A stretch of DNA of 53,785 bases from an uncultured Bacteroidia bacterium (GCA_902794005.1 CADBFO010000010.1:1-53785); one strand, 5' to 3'. Positions 1-10,094 are shown, counted from the first letter of the stretch. Translations and numbers: made by a program. The notes: generated from the letters alone by a model not told the origin.

Positions 1-3000
1 GTCCATGTCGCCGGACTTGCCGCCGAACTGGATGAAGGTGGTGTTGTACTTGCTCTTGGCGCCGGAGTGGAACAGAAGGCCGTTCAGCTCCAGGTCCCAG
101 TTGGTGATATCCGTATTGGCAGCGCCCAGGGCGGCCATGGCAGCCTGCCAGTCGGCGTCGGCGAAGTTCCAGTCATACGCATACACGGCGGAAGCGCCGC
201 TCATGTAGGTGAACTCGATCTTGTAGAAGCGGAGACCGTTCACCGGAGCGGTGATGAACACATCGCCCGCGGCAACGCTGTACTCAAGCACCTCGGGGGC
301 GTTGGAGGAGAAGCCGCCGGGCTGGGCCTGGCTGTCCTCACCCACCGTCACGGCCACCGTACGGTCCATGGCGGCGGAACTGCCGGTGTTGGAAACCGTA
401 ATCTTCAGGGTTCCCTGTTCGGGAGCCGAGAACTTGAAGTAACGGTCCATGTCGCCGGACTTGCCGCCGAACTGGATGAAGGTGGTGTTGTACTTGCTCT
501 TGGCGCCGGAGTGGAACAGAAGGCCGTTGCCGAACTGGATGAAGGTGGTGTTGTACTTGCTCTTGGCGCCGGAGTGGAACAGAAGGCCGTTCAGCTCCAG
601 GTCCCAATTGGTGATATCCGTGTTGGCAGCGCCCAGGGCGGCCATGGCAGCCTGCCAGTCGGCGTCGGAGAAGTCCCAGGTGAGGGTTACCTCCACCTGC
701 TCTTCACCGCCCTTGGGCTGGATGGCGAAGGAGGCGCTTCCCAGTTCGGAATTCTGGTAGTAGATGTCTCCCTCGCGAGGCAGGGCCTGCACGGTGAAGC
801 TGTACAGGCCGGCCTTCAGTTCGGCGATATCCTCGGCCGGAACGGTGAAGGAAAGCCCGGTCTGCGGATCCTGTGCACGTTTGTTGAAGATGACCCGATA
901 GGCGGCGGCATTGTCAATGGCATCCCAGCTGATGGTGACATCGGACGCCTCGCCTTCCTTGAGGGTAACGGGCTCGACGACGGGTTTCGGGGTTTCCAGC
1001 ACCCGGTTGCCGGCCAGGACATCCTCGCTCCAGGCCAGGAGGTTGATGGAAACGGCACCGGTGGAATAGAGGTAGATGGTACCTTCGCCCGTCACCTTGG
1101 GAACCACGATTTTCTGGACGTCAGGATTGGCGGAGGATGCCACGGCACCACCCTGCACAACCAAGCCGTTGTCATCGTAGAGGGCCACGACGACGGAGGC
1201 ACCCGTCTTATTCGGATCAACCAGCAGCATGTCCACGGATCCGGGCTTGTTCACCTTGAAGGAAGCGTATCCCTCGGTGGGAACGCCTTTGCGGGTAAGG
1301 ACGGAAGCGGTGGTGAAGTTGATGGCGCCATCGGCGTTGAGCGGCGTAGCTTCGGTACCCACGAGCATGAGCAGGTCACGCACACGGGAGTTCTTCACGT
1401 CACCGGCGAAAAGGCTGGCATCCTGAAGATTCCAGGTATGCGCCTTGGTCACCACTTGCTGGGTGAGGTCTTCGGGCTTCTCCACATAGGAAATCCACCA
1501 CTTGGACGCACCCACCTTGGTCTCGATGAGGTCCTGGGCTGCCAGCTGGAAGAAGTTGCCCTTGGAATTGTAGCAAGGGTCCACGTTCATGGAAACGAAT
1601 CCGGCGGTGGCGGCGGACACCTTGGTGAAGAAGTTTTCACCGTGGGCATAACTGTAGTTCCGGGAAGCGGCGCGGAAGGTAGGTTCTACCGTATTGGCGT
1701 TGTTCTGGAACAGCTGGGCGCGGTCGGTCCCGTCGGTCTTGCCTCCGTTTTCGAAAAGGAAGAGGTTGTTCTTGAGCGTCATCTCATGAGGGACGCGAAC
1801 GGCGAAGATACCGCGGTTGTTGCCGTCATCGATGGTGGAGATGTTCTTCACGGTGTTGTTCTCGAAATCGATGTGGCCGACCTTGATGGCATCGGAAGCG
1901 TCGATACGGAACAGGGTGCGGATACCGTCATACAGGGTGTTGTTCACAAAGGCGATTTCGTCGATTTCCGTGGTCTTGCGGATATCCACGGCATCACCGC
2001 CGGAACCGGAGATACCGTACATGTCGCAGGTATCGAACTTGAAGGTTCCGATCTTCACCACATTGTCGTTGTTTCCATAGAAGAAACCGGCCAGGAAGTT
2101 GGTGATTTCGCAATGGAGGAACACAATGCTGTTCAAAACGGGAGAGCCGCCGGTGTGTTCCACGACTCGGGAGCCGGTCATGCCGTCAAACTTGATGTTC
2201 TCGAAGTAGAGGTCGGCACCGGATTCGGTGAGGTCTGCGGTGAGTTCCACCTTGCCCTGTACCACGGGCTTGGAGCCGTCGGGGCCCAGTTCACCCACGA
2301 GGGAGAGGCTGGCGGCCGGTTTGGCGGTGCTCATGGAATAAGGCGTATCGCTGTAAGCGAGGTAGAAATCGCCACCGGTGGTAACGGCGGCCTTCAGTTC
2401 GTCGGAAGTGGAGATGGTGACGGCTGCACCCTTTTCGGCCTTGGTGAAGACATCCAGGGTACCGCGGGCTGCGCTCATGTAGAAGAGGGTCACCTGGTAC
2501 TCGGTGGAAGCGGAGAGGCCGCTGATGGTAGCGGCGGCGGCGCCGGCCTCGGCCGAACTGATTTCATGCTTCACCGTGCTGCCGCCCTTGACGGGAACGG
2601 CCTGAATTTCGGTCACTTCTTCGAAGTCGGCCACATCCTTGCTCCAGGCCAGGGAGATGGAGGTCTCCGTGCGACCGGTGATTTCCGGATATAAGTTATC
2701 CTTCACGGCATAGGTCTTGACGGACCCGTCATAGACAGCCAGCTTGGATTCGGTACCGCTGCGCTTTGCGCCGTCGGCATCCACCTTGTAAGCCTGGACG
2801 GAGAACCAGTATTTCTGGTCGGCCGTGAGGCGGGTGGTATAGGGAATCTCGTCCGGGAGGAGGGTCCAGGAGGTCTCCAGGGCCGACATCCCCTCGTCGG
2901 TGTACACGGAGAGCAGGTACTCGCCGGCATCCTTGTTCACATCCCAGGCAAAGGTGATGACATCACCCAGGGATGCATCCACTCGGGCACTGAGGTTCTG

Positions 3001-3126
3001 CGGCTCCAGGCAGCGGGCCAGCGAGAGTTCGGTGATTTCCTCGAACTCCTTCTTGGCGCAGCCTGAGAGTACCGCCACGGAGGCCCATACTGCCAGAGAG
3101 ACTTTCAAAATATTCTTGTAGTTCAT
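1..3126 (-). CDS. Surface lipoprotein with Fn3, DUF4957 and DUF5123-like domains (3' end beyond left edge)
   Basis: The first 1042 codons of this gene are open with no stop, so its C-terminus lies outside the window. The N-terminus is a lipoprotein signal (VAVLSGC, then AKKEFEE). Two fibronectin-III-like segments follow (about residues 35-240). A right-handed beta-helix region of DUF4957 type comes next (about 260-480; NNTLYDGIRTLF, FENNTVKNIS), then a DUF5123-like part (about 490-580) and further beta-sandwich modules. The C-terminal part holds a module starting TWDFSDADWQAAM (about residue 813) and a second copy starting DWNFADADWQAAM (about 981). Such proteins commonly follow susCD in pectin loci and are thought to bind or process pectin at the cell surface; no catalytic residues can be assigned here. 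It is the last visible gene of the operon, 12 nt after susD. It carries a 21-residue tandem duplication (residues 846-887). Confidence 0.85.
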   Translation of the reverse strand, partial: MNYKNILKVSLAVWASVAVLSGCAKKEFEEITELSLARCLEPQNLSARVDASLGDVITFAWDVNKDAGEYLLSVYTDEGMSALETSWTLLPDEIPYTTRLTADQKYWFSVQAYKVDADGAKRSGTESKLAVYDGSVKTYAVKDNLYPEITGRTETSISLAWSKDVADFEEVTEIQAVPVKGGSTVKHEISSAEAGAAAATISGLSASTEYQVTLFYMSAARGTLDVFTKAEKGAAVTISTSDELKAAVTTGGDFYLAYSDTPYSMSTAKPAASLSLVGELGPDGSKPVVQGKVELTADLTESGADLYFENIKFDGMTGSRVVEHTGGSPVLNSIVFLHCEITNFLAGFFYGNNDNVVKIGTFKFDTCDMYGISGSGGDAVDIRKTTEIDEIAFVNNTLYDGIRTLFRIDASDAIKVGHIDFENNTVKNISTIDDGNNRGIFAVRVPHEMTLKNNLFLFENGGKTDGTDRAQLFQNNANTVEPTFRAASRNYSYAHGENFFTKVSAATAGFVSMNVDPCYNSKGNFFQLAAQDLIETKVGASKWWISYVEKPEDLTQQVVTKAHTWNLQDASLFAGDVKNSRVRDLLMLVGTEATPLNADGAINFTTASVLTRKGVPTEGYASFKVNKPGSVDMLLVDPNKTGASVVVALYDDNGLVVQGGAVASSANPDVQKIVVPKVTGEGTIYLYSTGAVSINLLAWSEDVLAGNRVLETPKPVVEPVTLKEGEASDVTISWDAIDNAAAYRVIFNKRAQDPQTGLSFTVPAEDIAELKAGLYSFTVQALPREGDIYYQNSELGSASFAIQPKGGEEQVEVTLTWDFSDADWQAAMAALGAANTDITNWDLELNGLLFHSGAKSKYNTTFIQFGNGLLFHSGAKSKYNTTFIQFGGKSGDMDRYFKFSAPEQGTLKITVSNTGSSAAMDRTVAVTVGEDSQAQPGGFSSNAPEVLEYSVAAGDVFITAPVNGLRFYKIEFTYMSGASAVYAYDWNFADADWQAAMAALGAANTDITNWDLELNGLLFHSGAKSKYNTTFIQFGGKSGDMD
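445..672. repeat. Long near-identical direct repeat of positions 1-165
   Basis: Positions 1-165 recur at 445-672. The offset is 444 bp before, and 507 bp after, an internal 63-bp duplication present only in this copy. Only about four base differences are visible outside that duplication. Both copies are in the same reading frame of the surface lipoprotein and encode repeated C-terminal modules. The leftmost copy may continue past the window edge. Confidence 0.9.
467..592. repeat. 63-bp tandem duplication (2 copies)
   Basis: Units 467-529 and 530-592 match at 62 of 63 positions. The length is a multiple of three, so the lipoprotein frame is kept and a 21-residue segment (NGLLFHSG...TTFIQFG) is encoded twice in a row. 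The homologous module at the left edge has only one copy. Confidence 0.95.
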
Positions 3127-3138
3127 AATGCGTCAGTA

Positions 3139-4986
3139 TTAAAGGCTTTCGTAGCCATAGTCGTTCTTGATATTGCCCTGGCTGTTGGTCATGGTATCGT
3201 TGTAGATGGGCCAGAACATGTACTGTACGGGATCGCGGGAGTAGAGACCGTCAATGAGCGCCTCATACAGACCCGTATCGACACCCTTGCTGTCAACGAC
3301 CTTGCCGAAGTAGCCGGCTTTCTTCTCCCAGGCACCTGCCGGCTTCACGGCCTCGCCGCTGAAGCCATAGATGACGATCCTGTTGCCGTCCATCTGATAA
3401 TAGACGTCGCCTTCGTCGCCCAGGTGGTTCACGTCGGCGAAGATGCCGGTGCGGTCGCGGAGCTGGCGCATCTCGGACTTGGCCTGGTCCATCTTCTCCT
3501 TCAGGAGACCCCAGCGGATGAGGTCGAACTTGCGGGTCATCTCCCCGCAGAATTCGAAGGCGCGCTCATCGACGATGGCGTTGAACATGTCTTCCTGGGA
3601 GGATAGTTTGTCCACATAGGCTTCCGCCTTGTCTTCGTGGCCCTTGAAAGCGCGCTCACGTACTTTCAGAAGCTGTTCCTTGGCGTAGGAGAGGTTCCCC
3701 TGCTCGTTGGCGATCTCGGCGGCCATCAGGAGAATGTCGGCATAACGGAGCACAACGGGCTTCACGCCGTCGTCATTGCCGCCGGTGTAAGGGTTCGAGG
3801 TGAGCCAGTCCCAGCGGTATTTGCCGAAATACCATCTCTGGATGCCCACCAGTTCCTGCTCGTCATTGGAATTCCAGCGCCAGTTCACGCAGGAAATGTC
3901 GCGGCGTACATCGTCCTTGTCGTACTTGAACCACAGGGTGGGAACCGGACCGGCATCACCGCCGCGCGTAACCGTCGCGCCACCGGCATAACTGGAGCCC
4001 TCGGAACGCACGGCGAAGGTGAAGTTCCAGCGGCCACGGCCGTTGGAGAACGGTATCACGTAAAGAGGCTCGTGACCGGGACCGGCCTGGAGGTTGTCCT
4101 GATTGCTCTGTTTTTTCCAGAGGGTCTCGAAGTCCTCAAGGGAAGCGGTGCCGGAGGAGATGGCGTCCTGCAGATAAGCGAGGGCCTTGGGATAAAGGAC
4201 GCTCTTCTGCAGATCGGGATCGTTGGTAATACGGTTCGTTCCCAGGTCGCCGGTACCCACCTTGCCGTCGTCGGGACGCTGGGCGTAACCGGAGGCCATG
4301 AGGGCGATACGGGCATACAGACCCTGGGCGAACATCTTGTTCACCCGGTCGGTGCGGGAAGTGGCGGCCGTGGCGCCGGGATATGGCAGATACGGGATGG
4401 CTTCTTCCAGGTCGGCCAGAAGCTGCTTGAAGATTTCGTCACGGCTCACCTTGGGCTTGTAAATGGTCTCGCTGGTGGTGGACTCGAAACGGGCGGGAAC
4501 GTCACCCCAGGCGCGGACCAGATCGTAATAGATCATGGCACGGAGGGTAAGGGTTTCACCCAGGAGATAAGCCATGTCGGCCTTGTTCGCAGGATCTCCG
4601 TATTCGCGGATGCCCTCGATGCACAGGTTGGCACGCTCGATGGCTTCGTACATCTTGGCGAAAGGACCGTTGTTCAGGTTCAGCTGCGAGTTGTTGGGCA
4701 GCTGGGAATAGCCGGCAATCTGGTACTTCTCGTCGGTGGGTTTGAAGGTGTTGTACCACTCGATATCGCTGTTCAGGCCGATCCAGCTCAGATAGCGGCC
4801 GCGATAGTTGTTGGTCTCACCGAAAGACTGCGCAATGGAGAAAATCGTATTCTCCGTGAGGGAATAGTTGGAATAGACGGAGGCCGAGTCAAATGTGGAC
4901 GGGGATTCCGAATCCAGGAACTTTTCGCAGGAAACCGCCATGGCGGCGACAATCACCGCAGAAAGGATGTATGTAATCTTTTTCAT
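3139..4986 (-). CDS. SusD/RagB family outer-membrane glycan-binding lipoprotein
   Basis: This 615-residue protein has a lipoprotein signal ending AMAVSC (Cys20) followed by EKFLDSESPS, the usual start of SusD proteins. TPR-like helices make up the N-terminal half (ERANLCIEGIREYG, ALTLRAMIYYDLVRAWGDVP), and the C-terminal SusD/RagB domain contains RYADILLMAAEIANEQG and VDERAFEFCGE. SusD proteins sit at the cell surface as a lid on the SusC pore and capture oligosaccharides. The gene lies 12 nt after susC and 12 nt before the next lipoprotein gene, so the three are co-transcribed. The surrounding enzymes point to pectin oligosaccharides as ligand; this is inference from context. Confidence 0.96.
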   Translation of the reverse strand: MKKITYILSAVIVAAMAVSCEKFLDSESPSTFDSASVYSNYSLTENTIFSIAQSFGETNNYRGRYLSWIGLNSDIEWYNTFKPTDEKYQIAGYSQLPNNSQLNLNNGPFAKMYEAIERANLCIEGIREYGDPANKADMAYLLGETLTLRAMIYYDLVRAWGDVPARFESTTSETIYKPKVSRDEIFKQLLADLEEAIPYLPYPGATAATSRTDRVNKMFAQGLYARIALMASGYAQRPDDGKVGTGDLGTNRITNDPDLQKSVLYPKALAYLQDAISSGTASLEDFETLWKKQSNQDNLQAGPGHEPLYVIPFSNGRGRWNFTFAVRSEGSSYAGGATVTRGGDAGPVPTLWFKYDKDDVRRDISCVNWRWNSNDEQELVGIQRWYFGKYRWDWLTSNPYTGGNDDGVKPVVLRYADILLMAAEIANEQGNLSYAKEQLLKVRERAFKGHEDKAEAYVDKLSSQEDMFNAIVDERAFEFCGEMTRKFDLIRWGLLKEKMDQAKSEMRQLRDRTGIFADVNHLGDEGDVYYQMDGNRIVIYGFSGEAVKPAGAWEKKAGYFGKVVDSKGVDTGLYEALIDGLYSRDPVQYMFWPIYNDTMTNSQGNIKNDYGYESL

Positions 4987-4998
4987 GTCTCAAGCGGA

Positions 4999-7900
4999 TT
5001 AGAAAGTGAGGTTGATACCGGCCACGAAGCCGATGCTCTTGGGATAAGCGGAGTAGTCAACGCCCGGGGTAAGCGGAGTGGCGCGACGGGTGTCCACTTC
5101 GGGGTCGTAGCCGCTGTACTTGGTGAGGCAGAACAGGTTGGTGCCCGTCACATACACGCGAAGCCTGCGGATATAGACTTTCTTGGTGAGGTCTTCCGGG
5201 AGGGTGTAGCCGATGGTGGCACTCTGCATGCGCAGGAAGGAACCGTCTTCCACGGCCCAGTCGCTGAAGATGGCGTTGCCGATGGCCGGGTTCCACATGG
5301 TCTTGCCGGCGTTCAGGCTCTGGAGAGTGGCTGCGTCGGTGATTTCCTCGCCGGTGGCCCAGTCGATATTGGTCCAGCGCTTGGACACGTCCATGGTGTT
5401 CAGGAGGTTACGGTTGTAGTATTTACGGGAACTGGTGAATTCCACCTTGTTGGCGTTGTACACCTTGTTGCCGATCATGAAGTTGAAGTTGGCGCTGAAG
5501 TCAAAGCCCTTGACATAACCGGAGAGATTGAAACCGCCGGTGAAATCGGGAGAGGCCCTGCCGATGACGGTACGGTCAGCCACGGTCACCTTGTTATCTT
5601 CGCTTCCGTTCACATTCTTGAACTTGGGGGCGCCGGGACGCATGTAAGCGCTGCCGAGGATGGAGGAGCAGTCCACCACACCGTCATTGAGCACCCACTT
5701 GGCACCGTCCCAGGTGAAGTCGTTCACCGTGTACATGCCGTCGCTCACATAACCGTACATATTGCCCAGCGGCTGGCCCACCTGGACGATGTAATCGTCG
5801 CCGATCTCGGTGGAGGCCCAGTAAGACTGTGCCGTAATGGACTCCAGACCGCCCAGGCTGGTGACCCGGTTCTGGTTGTAGGCGATGTTTCCGCCGATGT
5901 TCAGAGAGAAGTCCTTGGTGGACACGATCGGGGCATTGATCGTGAGTTCGACACCGCGGTTGCGGGTGGAACCGATGTTCTGGTACTGGCTGTCATAGCC
6001 GGAACCGGGGATGGGGAAATTGATCAGAAGGTTCTTGGTGTCGTTCTGATAAACTTCGACGCTACCGCTCAGGCGGCTCTGGAAGAAGGAGAAATCCAAA
6101 CCCAGGTTGTGGGTGTAGGTGGTCTCCCAGGTAAGTTCCGGGTTGTTGAGAATCTTGCCGGCGGTGAAGATGTTGTTGGTCATCGAAAGCCAGGAAGTGG
6201 TAGAGGAGGCATACTCCTTTATCAGCTGGCCGGACGGAATGTTGTTGTTACCGGCGGTACCGAAGCTGTAGCGGAGCTTGAGCTGATCCAGCCAGCTGTG
6301 GGCGTTGTCCATCCAGGGCTCGTTGGAGATGGTCCAGGACGCGGCGGCGGAGGGGAAGAAACCCCAGCGGTGACCGCGGGCGAATTTGGACGAGCCGTCG
6401 GCACGGAGCGTTACGCCCAGGGAATACTTGCGGGCATAATCATAGTTCACGCGGCCGAAGAAGGAAATGAGCTTGTCGTCGGCGTTGATTTGGTTGTTGG
6501 AAGAGGCGGGGACGCCGGAAGCCATGAAATTCCAGGCCATTTCGGCATCGTAGAAGGTAGGGAAACCGTCCACCATGTCGGTGATGGTGTTGCTCTTGGT
6601 AATGGTCATTTCTTCACCCACGAGCGCGTTCAGGCTGTGATCGGAATTCTTGATCAGGTTCGAGAAATCGTAATTGAGGGTGTTCGTATTACGATAACGG
6701 GTGCGGAAAGCCTCCTTGTGCTGGGTGGAGGGAGTGTTCTTCACGGTGGAGTTGTTGGCCACATAATAAGTGGTGAGACCGTAGAAACGATCGTCTCCCT
6801 GACGGAAGTCCTCCAGACCGCCTTCGATCTTGAGTTTCAGGTTGTCGATGATGGTCCAGTTGAAGGCGGCATTGGCATTCCAGGTCTTGCGGATACGCTT
6901 GGAATCGTTGTCGGCCACGGACTGGAGCGGCGGAGCGTTGTCGCCATAATCCTGTTCCAGGTCGGAATCGGAGGAGACGGCGGAAACCGGGATGGGTGCA
7001 TAAGCCACGGCGTGCTTGAGACGGCCGTTTCCGGCGGTGGAACCCTGGTCGTTGATACCGTTGGCACCGCTGCCGCGCACATTGATGCGGGAATAACGGA
7101 TGTTGGCATCGATGCTCGTGGTCTTGGAGGTCTTGAAACTGGCCTTGAAACTGAGGTTGTCACGGCTGTAATTGGAGCCGGACATGATGGCGTTGTCGCC
7201 CAGATGAGCATAACCCAGCGTCCAGTTGTAATTTTCGCCGCTGCCGGAGACGGAAGCATCGGCACTGAAAGAAGAGCCGGTGTTGCCGAAGACGGCATCC
7301 ACCCAGTTGTTGGTGGGAAGACCGGTGTAGAGGTCGATGTCGTTGAAGGAACCGAAGTACGGCGTGTAGTTGTTGTCCACATTGCCGCGGATGGTGGCCA
7401 GTTCGTACTGGAACTTTACGAAGTTCTCGGCATCCATGGCCTGGATGGCCTTCTTGTTGGCCATGGTCTTGAGACCATAGTAGGCGTTGAACTTCACGGA
7501 AACCTTCTGGCCTTTCTCCGCGCTCTTGGTGGTCACGATGACAACGCCGTTGGCGCCGCGGGAACCGTAGATGGCGGTGGAGAAGGCGTCCTTCAGAACG
7601 TCGATAGAGGCGATCTCAGAGGAGGAAATATCGTTGATGGATTCCACCGGGAAGCCGTCCACAATATACAGGGGGCTGCTGTCCTGGGTAATGGAGCCGC
7701 CGCCACGGACGCGGATCTTGATGTCGGCATCAGGATCTCCTTCCGTCGTCACCACGGACACACCGGCCATCTTGCCGGAGAGAGCCTGGGAAACGGAGGT
7801 AACCGGCTGTTCGGTGAGCTTGTCGGACCCGACGGATGAAACGGAGCCCAACAGGTCGCGGCGTTTGACCGTCGCATAACCCACCACGACGACCTCGTCC

Positions 7901-8211
7901 AGGAAGGTCTGGTCGGCCTTCAGGACCACGTTGATCTCCGTCTGACCGGAAATGGCGACCGTCTGGTCGGCCAGGCCGATAAAGGAGAACACCAGATTCA
8001 CTGCACCGTCGGGAACAGACAGCACATAATCGCCGTCGATACCGGTGATGGTGCCGATGGTGGTTCCTTCCACCATGACGCCGGCTCCGATCAGCGGTTC
8101 GCCCGTCTCATCGGTCACGATACCCTTGACGGTAGTCTGTGCCCATGCGAGCGAGGCCGTTCCCATGCAAAGTGCGAGCAAAAGAAGAAGTTTCTTTGTC
8201 AAACTTTTCAT
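4999..8211 (-). CDS. SusC/RagA family TonB-dependent outer-membrane transporter
   Basis: This is a 1070-residue SusC-type importer. It has a signal peptide (cleavage after AWA, about residue 24) and a carboxypeptidase-D-regulatory-like domain (about 27-110; VKGIVTDETGEPLIGAGVMV). The TonB-box/SusC signature follows (DEVVVVGYATVKRRD, 105-119). The plug domain covers about 120-230 (LYIVDGFPV, GSRGANGVVIVTTK), and the rest is a 22-strand barrel ending in GINLTF with a terminal Phe. It imports glycans across the outer membrane using TonB energy. It follows the pectate lyase gene after a 38-nt AT-rich spacer with no clear -7 box, so it is read from the upstream operon promoter. Context suggests galacturonan oligosaccharides as cargo. 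Confidence 0.97.
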   Translation of the reverse strand: MKSLTKKLLLLLALCMGTASLAWAQTTVKGIVTDETGEPLIGAGVMVEGTTIGTITGIDGDYVLSVPDGAVNLVFSFIGLADQTVAISGQTEINVVLKADQTFLDEVVVVGYATVKRRDLLGSVSSVGSDKLTEQPVTSVSQALSGKMAGVSVVTTEGDPDADIKIRVRGGGSITQDSSPLYIVDGFPVESINDISSSEIASIDVLKDAFSTAIYGSRGANGVVIVTTKSAEKGQKVSVKFNAYYGLKTMANKKAIQAMDAENFVKFQYELATIRGNVDNNYTPYFGSFNDIDLYTGLPTNNWVDAVFGNTGSSFSADASVSGSGENYNWTLGYAHLGDNAIMSGSNYSRDNLSFKASFKTSKTTSIDANIRYSRINVRGSGANGINDQGSTAGNGRLKHAVAYAPIPVSAVSSDSDLEQDYGDNAPPLQSVADNDSKRIRKTWNANAAFNWTIIDNLKLKIEGGLEDFRQGDDRFYGLTTYYVANNSTVKNTPSTQHKEAFRTRYRNTNTLNYDFSNLIKNSDHSLNALVGEEMTITKSNTITDMVDGFPTFYDAEMAWNFMASGVPASSNNQINADDKLISFFGRVNYDYARKYSLGVTLRADGSSKFARGHRWGFFPSAAASWTISNEPWMDNAHSWLDQLKLRYSFGTAGNNNIPSGQLIKEYASSTTSWLSMTNNIFTAGKILNNPELTWETTYTHNLGLDFSFFQSRLSGSVEVYQNDTKNLLINFPIPGSGYDSQYQNIGSTRNRGVELTINAPIVSTKDFSLNIGGNIAYNQNRVTSLGGLESITAQSYWASTEIGDDYIVQVGQPLGNMYGYVSDGMYTVNDFTWDGAKWVLNDGVVDCSSILGSAYMRPGAPKFKNVNGSEDNKVTVADRTVIGRASPDFTGGFNLSGYVKGFDFSANFNFMIGNKVYNANKVEFTSSRKYYNRNLLNTMDVSKRWTNIDWATGEEITDAATLQSLNAGKTMWNPAIGNAIFSDWAVEDGSFLRMQSATIGYTLPEDLTKKVYIRRLRVYVTGTNLFCLTKYSGYDPEVDTRRATPLTPGVDYSAYPKSIGFVAGINLTF

Positions 8212-8249
8212 TGGATTTGGATTTTTGTTAAAAATGGTTAGTACTGATA

Positions 8250-10094
8250 TTATAATTTTGTATAATTGCCGTTTTGATTGCCTCCGGCCACGATGTCCTT
8301 TACCAGATAGTGAAGATACATCTCCAGGTTGGAGTAGCGGCCGTTCTTGTCCAGCGTGACGGCGGCACCGTCGGCTGCGATGTTCTTGTTCAGGCCCCAG
8401 GCGTCTTCAATGGCGTCCGGAATGCCGTCTCCGTCCGTATCCGTCACCTTGGCACCGCTGTAGGAAGGCCAGCCGCCCACGTCGCTCTGGGTGTCGATAA
8501 AGCCCTTCCCCGACCCGTTGGAGCCGGAGAAAGTGAAGATTCCGTCCTTCGTTTCCTTGGCCACACGTTCATCCACACTGTCGCGCTTGAGGCTGGCACC
8601 GGCAAAGTCGACAACCCGGGAGAAGGCATCCTGCGCACTATGCAGGGAGAGCGCGGATTCCTTCTCATAGCGGAAGATTGCATCGGCCTTGATGGTCGCG
8701 ATAAGGGCGGCCGAAGCCGTGGTGGCCTTGCCCGACCAGTTGTCTGCCGTATAGCCGTCATTCCCGTCCATCGTATTTCCGCTCATGTAGAAATGGCCGG
8801 GAACAACTTGGTCCGGATGGGCCGAATCGCAATTTTTGCAGTTCGTGGTGGGATCCAGGAAACGCACCTTGCCGGAAGCAGTGGCCGGACCGGGCTTGAA
8901 ATAATTGTTAACAATGTTGTATTTCTTGAAATCGCTCCCGGGCTTGCTCTCTCCGCCGTAGCAGCTGTTGTCTCCCCAGTTGTAAATCACATTGTTGATG
9001 AGGGAGACGGGGCCCTTGAGCGTGGACACGTAGTCGTGGTCGATGCGGGGATTGCGGCTGTCGTGATGGGCCAGCAGGTTGTGGTGATAGGCGGCGTTGG
9101 CACCGCCCCAGATGCCGCCGTAACCGTGTTTGCCCTTTTCATGGACGGAGTTGCGCAAACTCTCCGACAGGATGCACCACTGCAGGGAGAAGTTGGTCAT
9201 GCCGTAGAAGGAGCCGCACTCGTCCGTGCTCCAGCTCATGGAACAGTGGTCGATGATGACGTCGTGGATGTCATTGTTGCCGGTATAGAGGTTCAGGGCA
9301 TCGTCTTCCGTTGCCGCTTTATCGCCCATGCGGAAACGCAGGAAGCGGATAATCACGTTGCTGGCAGCGATGCGGAAGTTGTAATTCTTCAGGCAGATGC
9401 CGTCTCCGGGGGCCGTCTGCCCGGCGATGGTAAGATTCCCGCTTTGAATCTTCAGCGCCTTGGCCAGCGGAATGACGCCGGCCACATCAAAGACAATGAC
9501 CAGCGGACGGGATTCTTTTTCAATCCCATAACGGAGCGTTCCCTCCGAACCGTCATCGGTCAGCTTGGTCACATGGTACACCTTGCCGCCACGGCCGCCG
9601 GTGACATACATGCCGCCGCCTTCCGCACCCGGGAAAGCACGGGGAACACCGTCTTCCTCCGCAGCAGGAATCCGGAACGCCTCATAATCGATGGAAACCG
9701 GACCGGGAGCGGGGTCTGCCGTTCCGGCCGTTTTGGCCTGAAGGGTGGTGCCGGACGACTTGTAATCCTTCGCTACGCTGTAAACCGTGAAAGTGTATGC
9801 GGTGGCCTTGGTGAGTCCGCTCAGCGTGACGTTCCGCGTCTTCACGTTCCCTTCCTGCAATGCCGCACCGTCCAGCGTGAGCGAATAATCATAACTGGTG
9901 GCGCCCTTCATTTCGTCCCATTGGAACTGCAGGGAGGTCTCTTCGGCCTTGTGGAGCTTGAGTCCGGTGGGAGCCGAAGGATTGACCGCAGGAGTTTCGT
10001 CTCCTCCGGACGGGGTTACGGGATTATCCTTGGGCCCGCAGGCTGCCACGGCGGCAACCATCCCCAAACTCAGAAAGAATCGGTTCAATTTCAT
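8250..10094 (-). CDS. Pectate lyase, polysaccharide lyase family 1, with N-terminal Fn3 domain
   Basis: This 614-residue lipoprotein (lipobox AVAAC, Cys19) has one fibronectin-III domain (about 40-122) followed by a parallel beta-helix PL1 domain. PL1 hallmarks are AFPGAEGGG (153-161), IDHCSMSWSTDE (281-292) and HHDSRNPR (343-350), which holds the likely catalytic Arg. The C-terminal DTDGDGIPDAIEDAWGL (about 552-568) is the calcium-binding-like tail common in Bacteroidetes PL1 enzymes. It should cleave de-esterified homogalacturonan by beta-elimination and release 4,5-unsaturated oligogalacturonides, the substrate class of the GH105 encoded just upstream. Its start overlaps the GH105 stop by 4 nt (ATGA), so the two are translationally coupled. 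Subfamily and exact specificity are not proven. Confidence 0.93.
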   Translation of the reverse strand: MKLNRFFLSLGMVAAVAACGPKDNPVTPSGGDETPAVNPSAPTGLKLHKAEETSLQFQWDEMKGATSYDYSLTLDGAALQEGNVKTRNVTLSGLTKATAYTFTVYSVAKDYKSSGTTLQAKTAGTADPAPGPVSIDYEAFRIPAAEEDGVPRAFPGAEGGGMYVTGGRGGKVYHVTKLTDDGSEGTLRYGIEKESRPLVIVFDVAGVIPLAKALKIQSGNLTIAGQTAPGDGICLKNYNFRIAASNVIIRFLRFRMGDKAATEDDALNLYTGNNDIHDVIIDHCSMSWSTDECGSFYGMTNFSLQWCILSESLRNSVHEKGKHGYGGIWGGANAAYHHNLLAHHDSRNPRIDHDYVSTLKGPVSLINNVIYNWGDNSCYGGESKPGSDFKKYNIVNNYFKPGPATASGKVRFLDPTTNCKNCDSAHPDQVVPGHFYMSGNTMDGNDGYTADNWSGKATTASAALIATIKADAIFRYEKESALSLHSAQDAFSRVVDFAGASLKRDSVDERVAKETKDGIFTFSGSNGSGKGFIDTQSDVGGWPSYSGAKVTDTDGDGIPDAIEDAWGLNKNIAADGAAVTLDKNGRYSNLEMYLHYLVKDIVAGGNQNGNYTKL

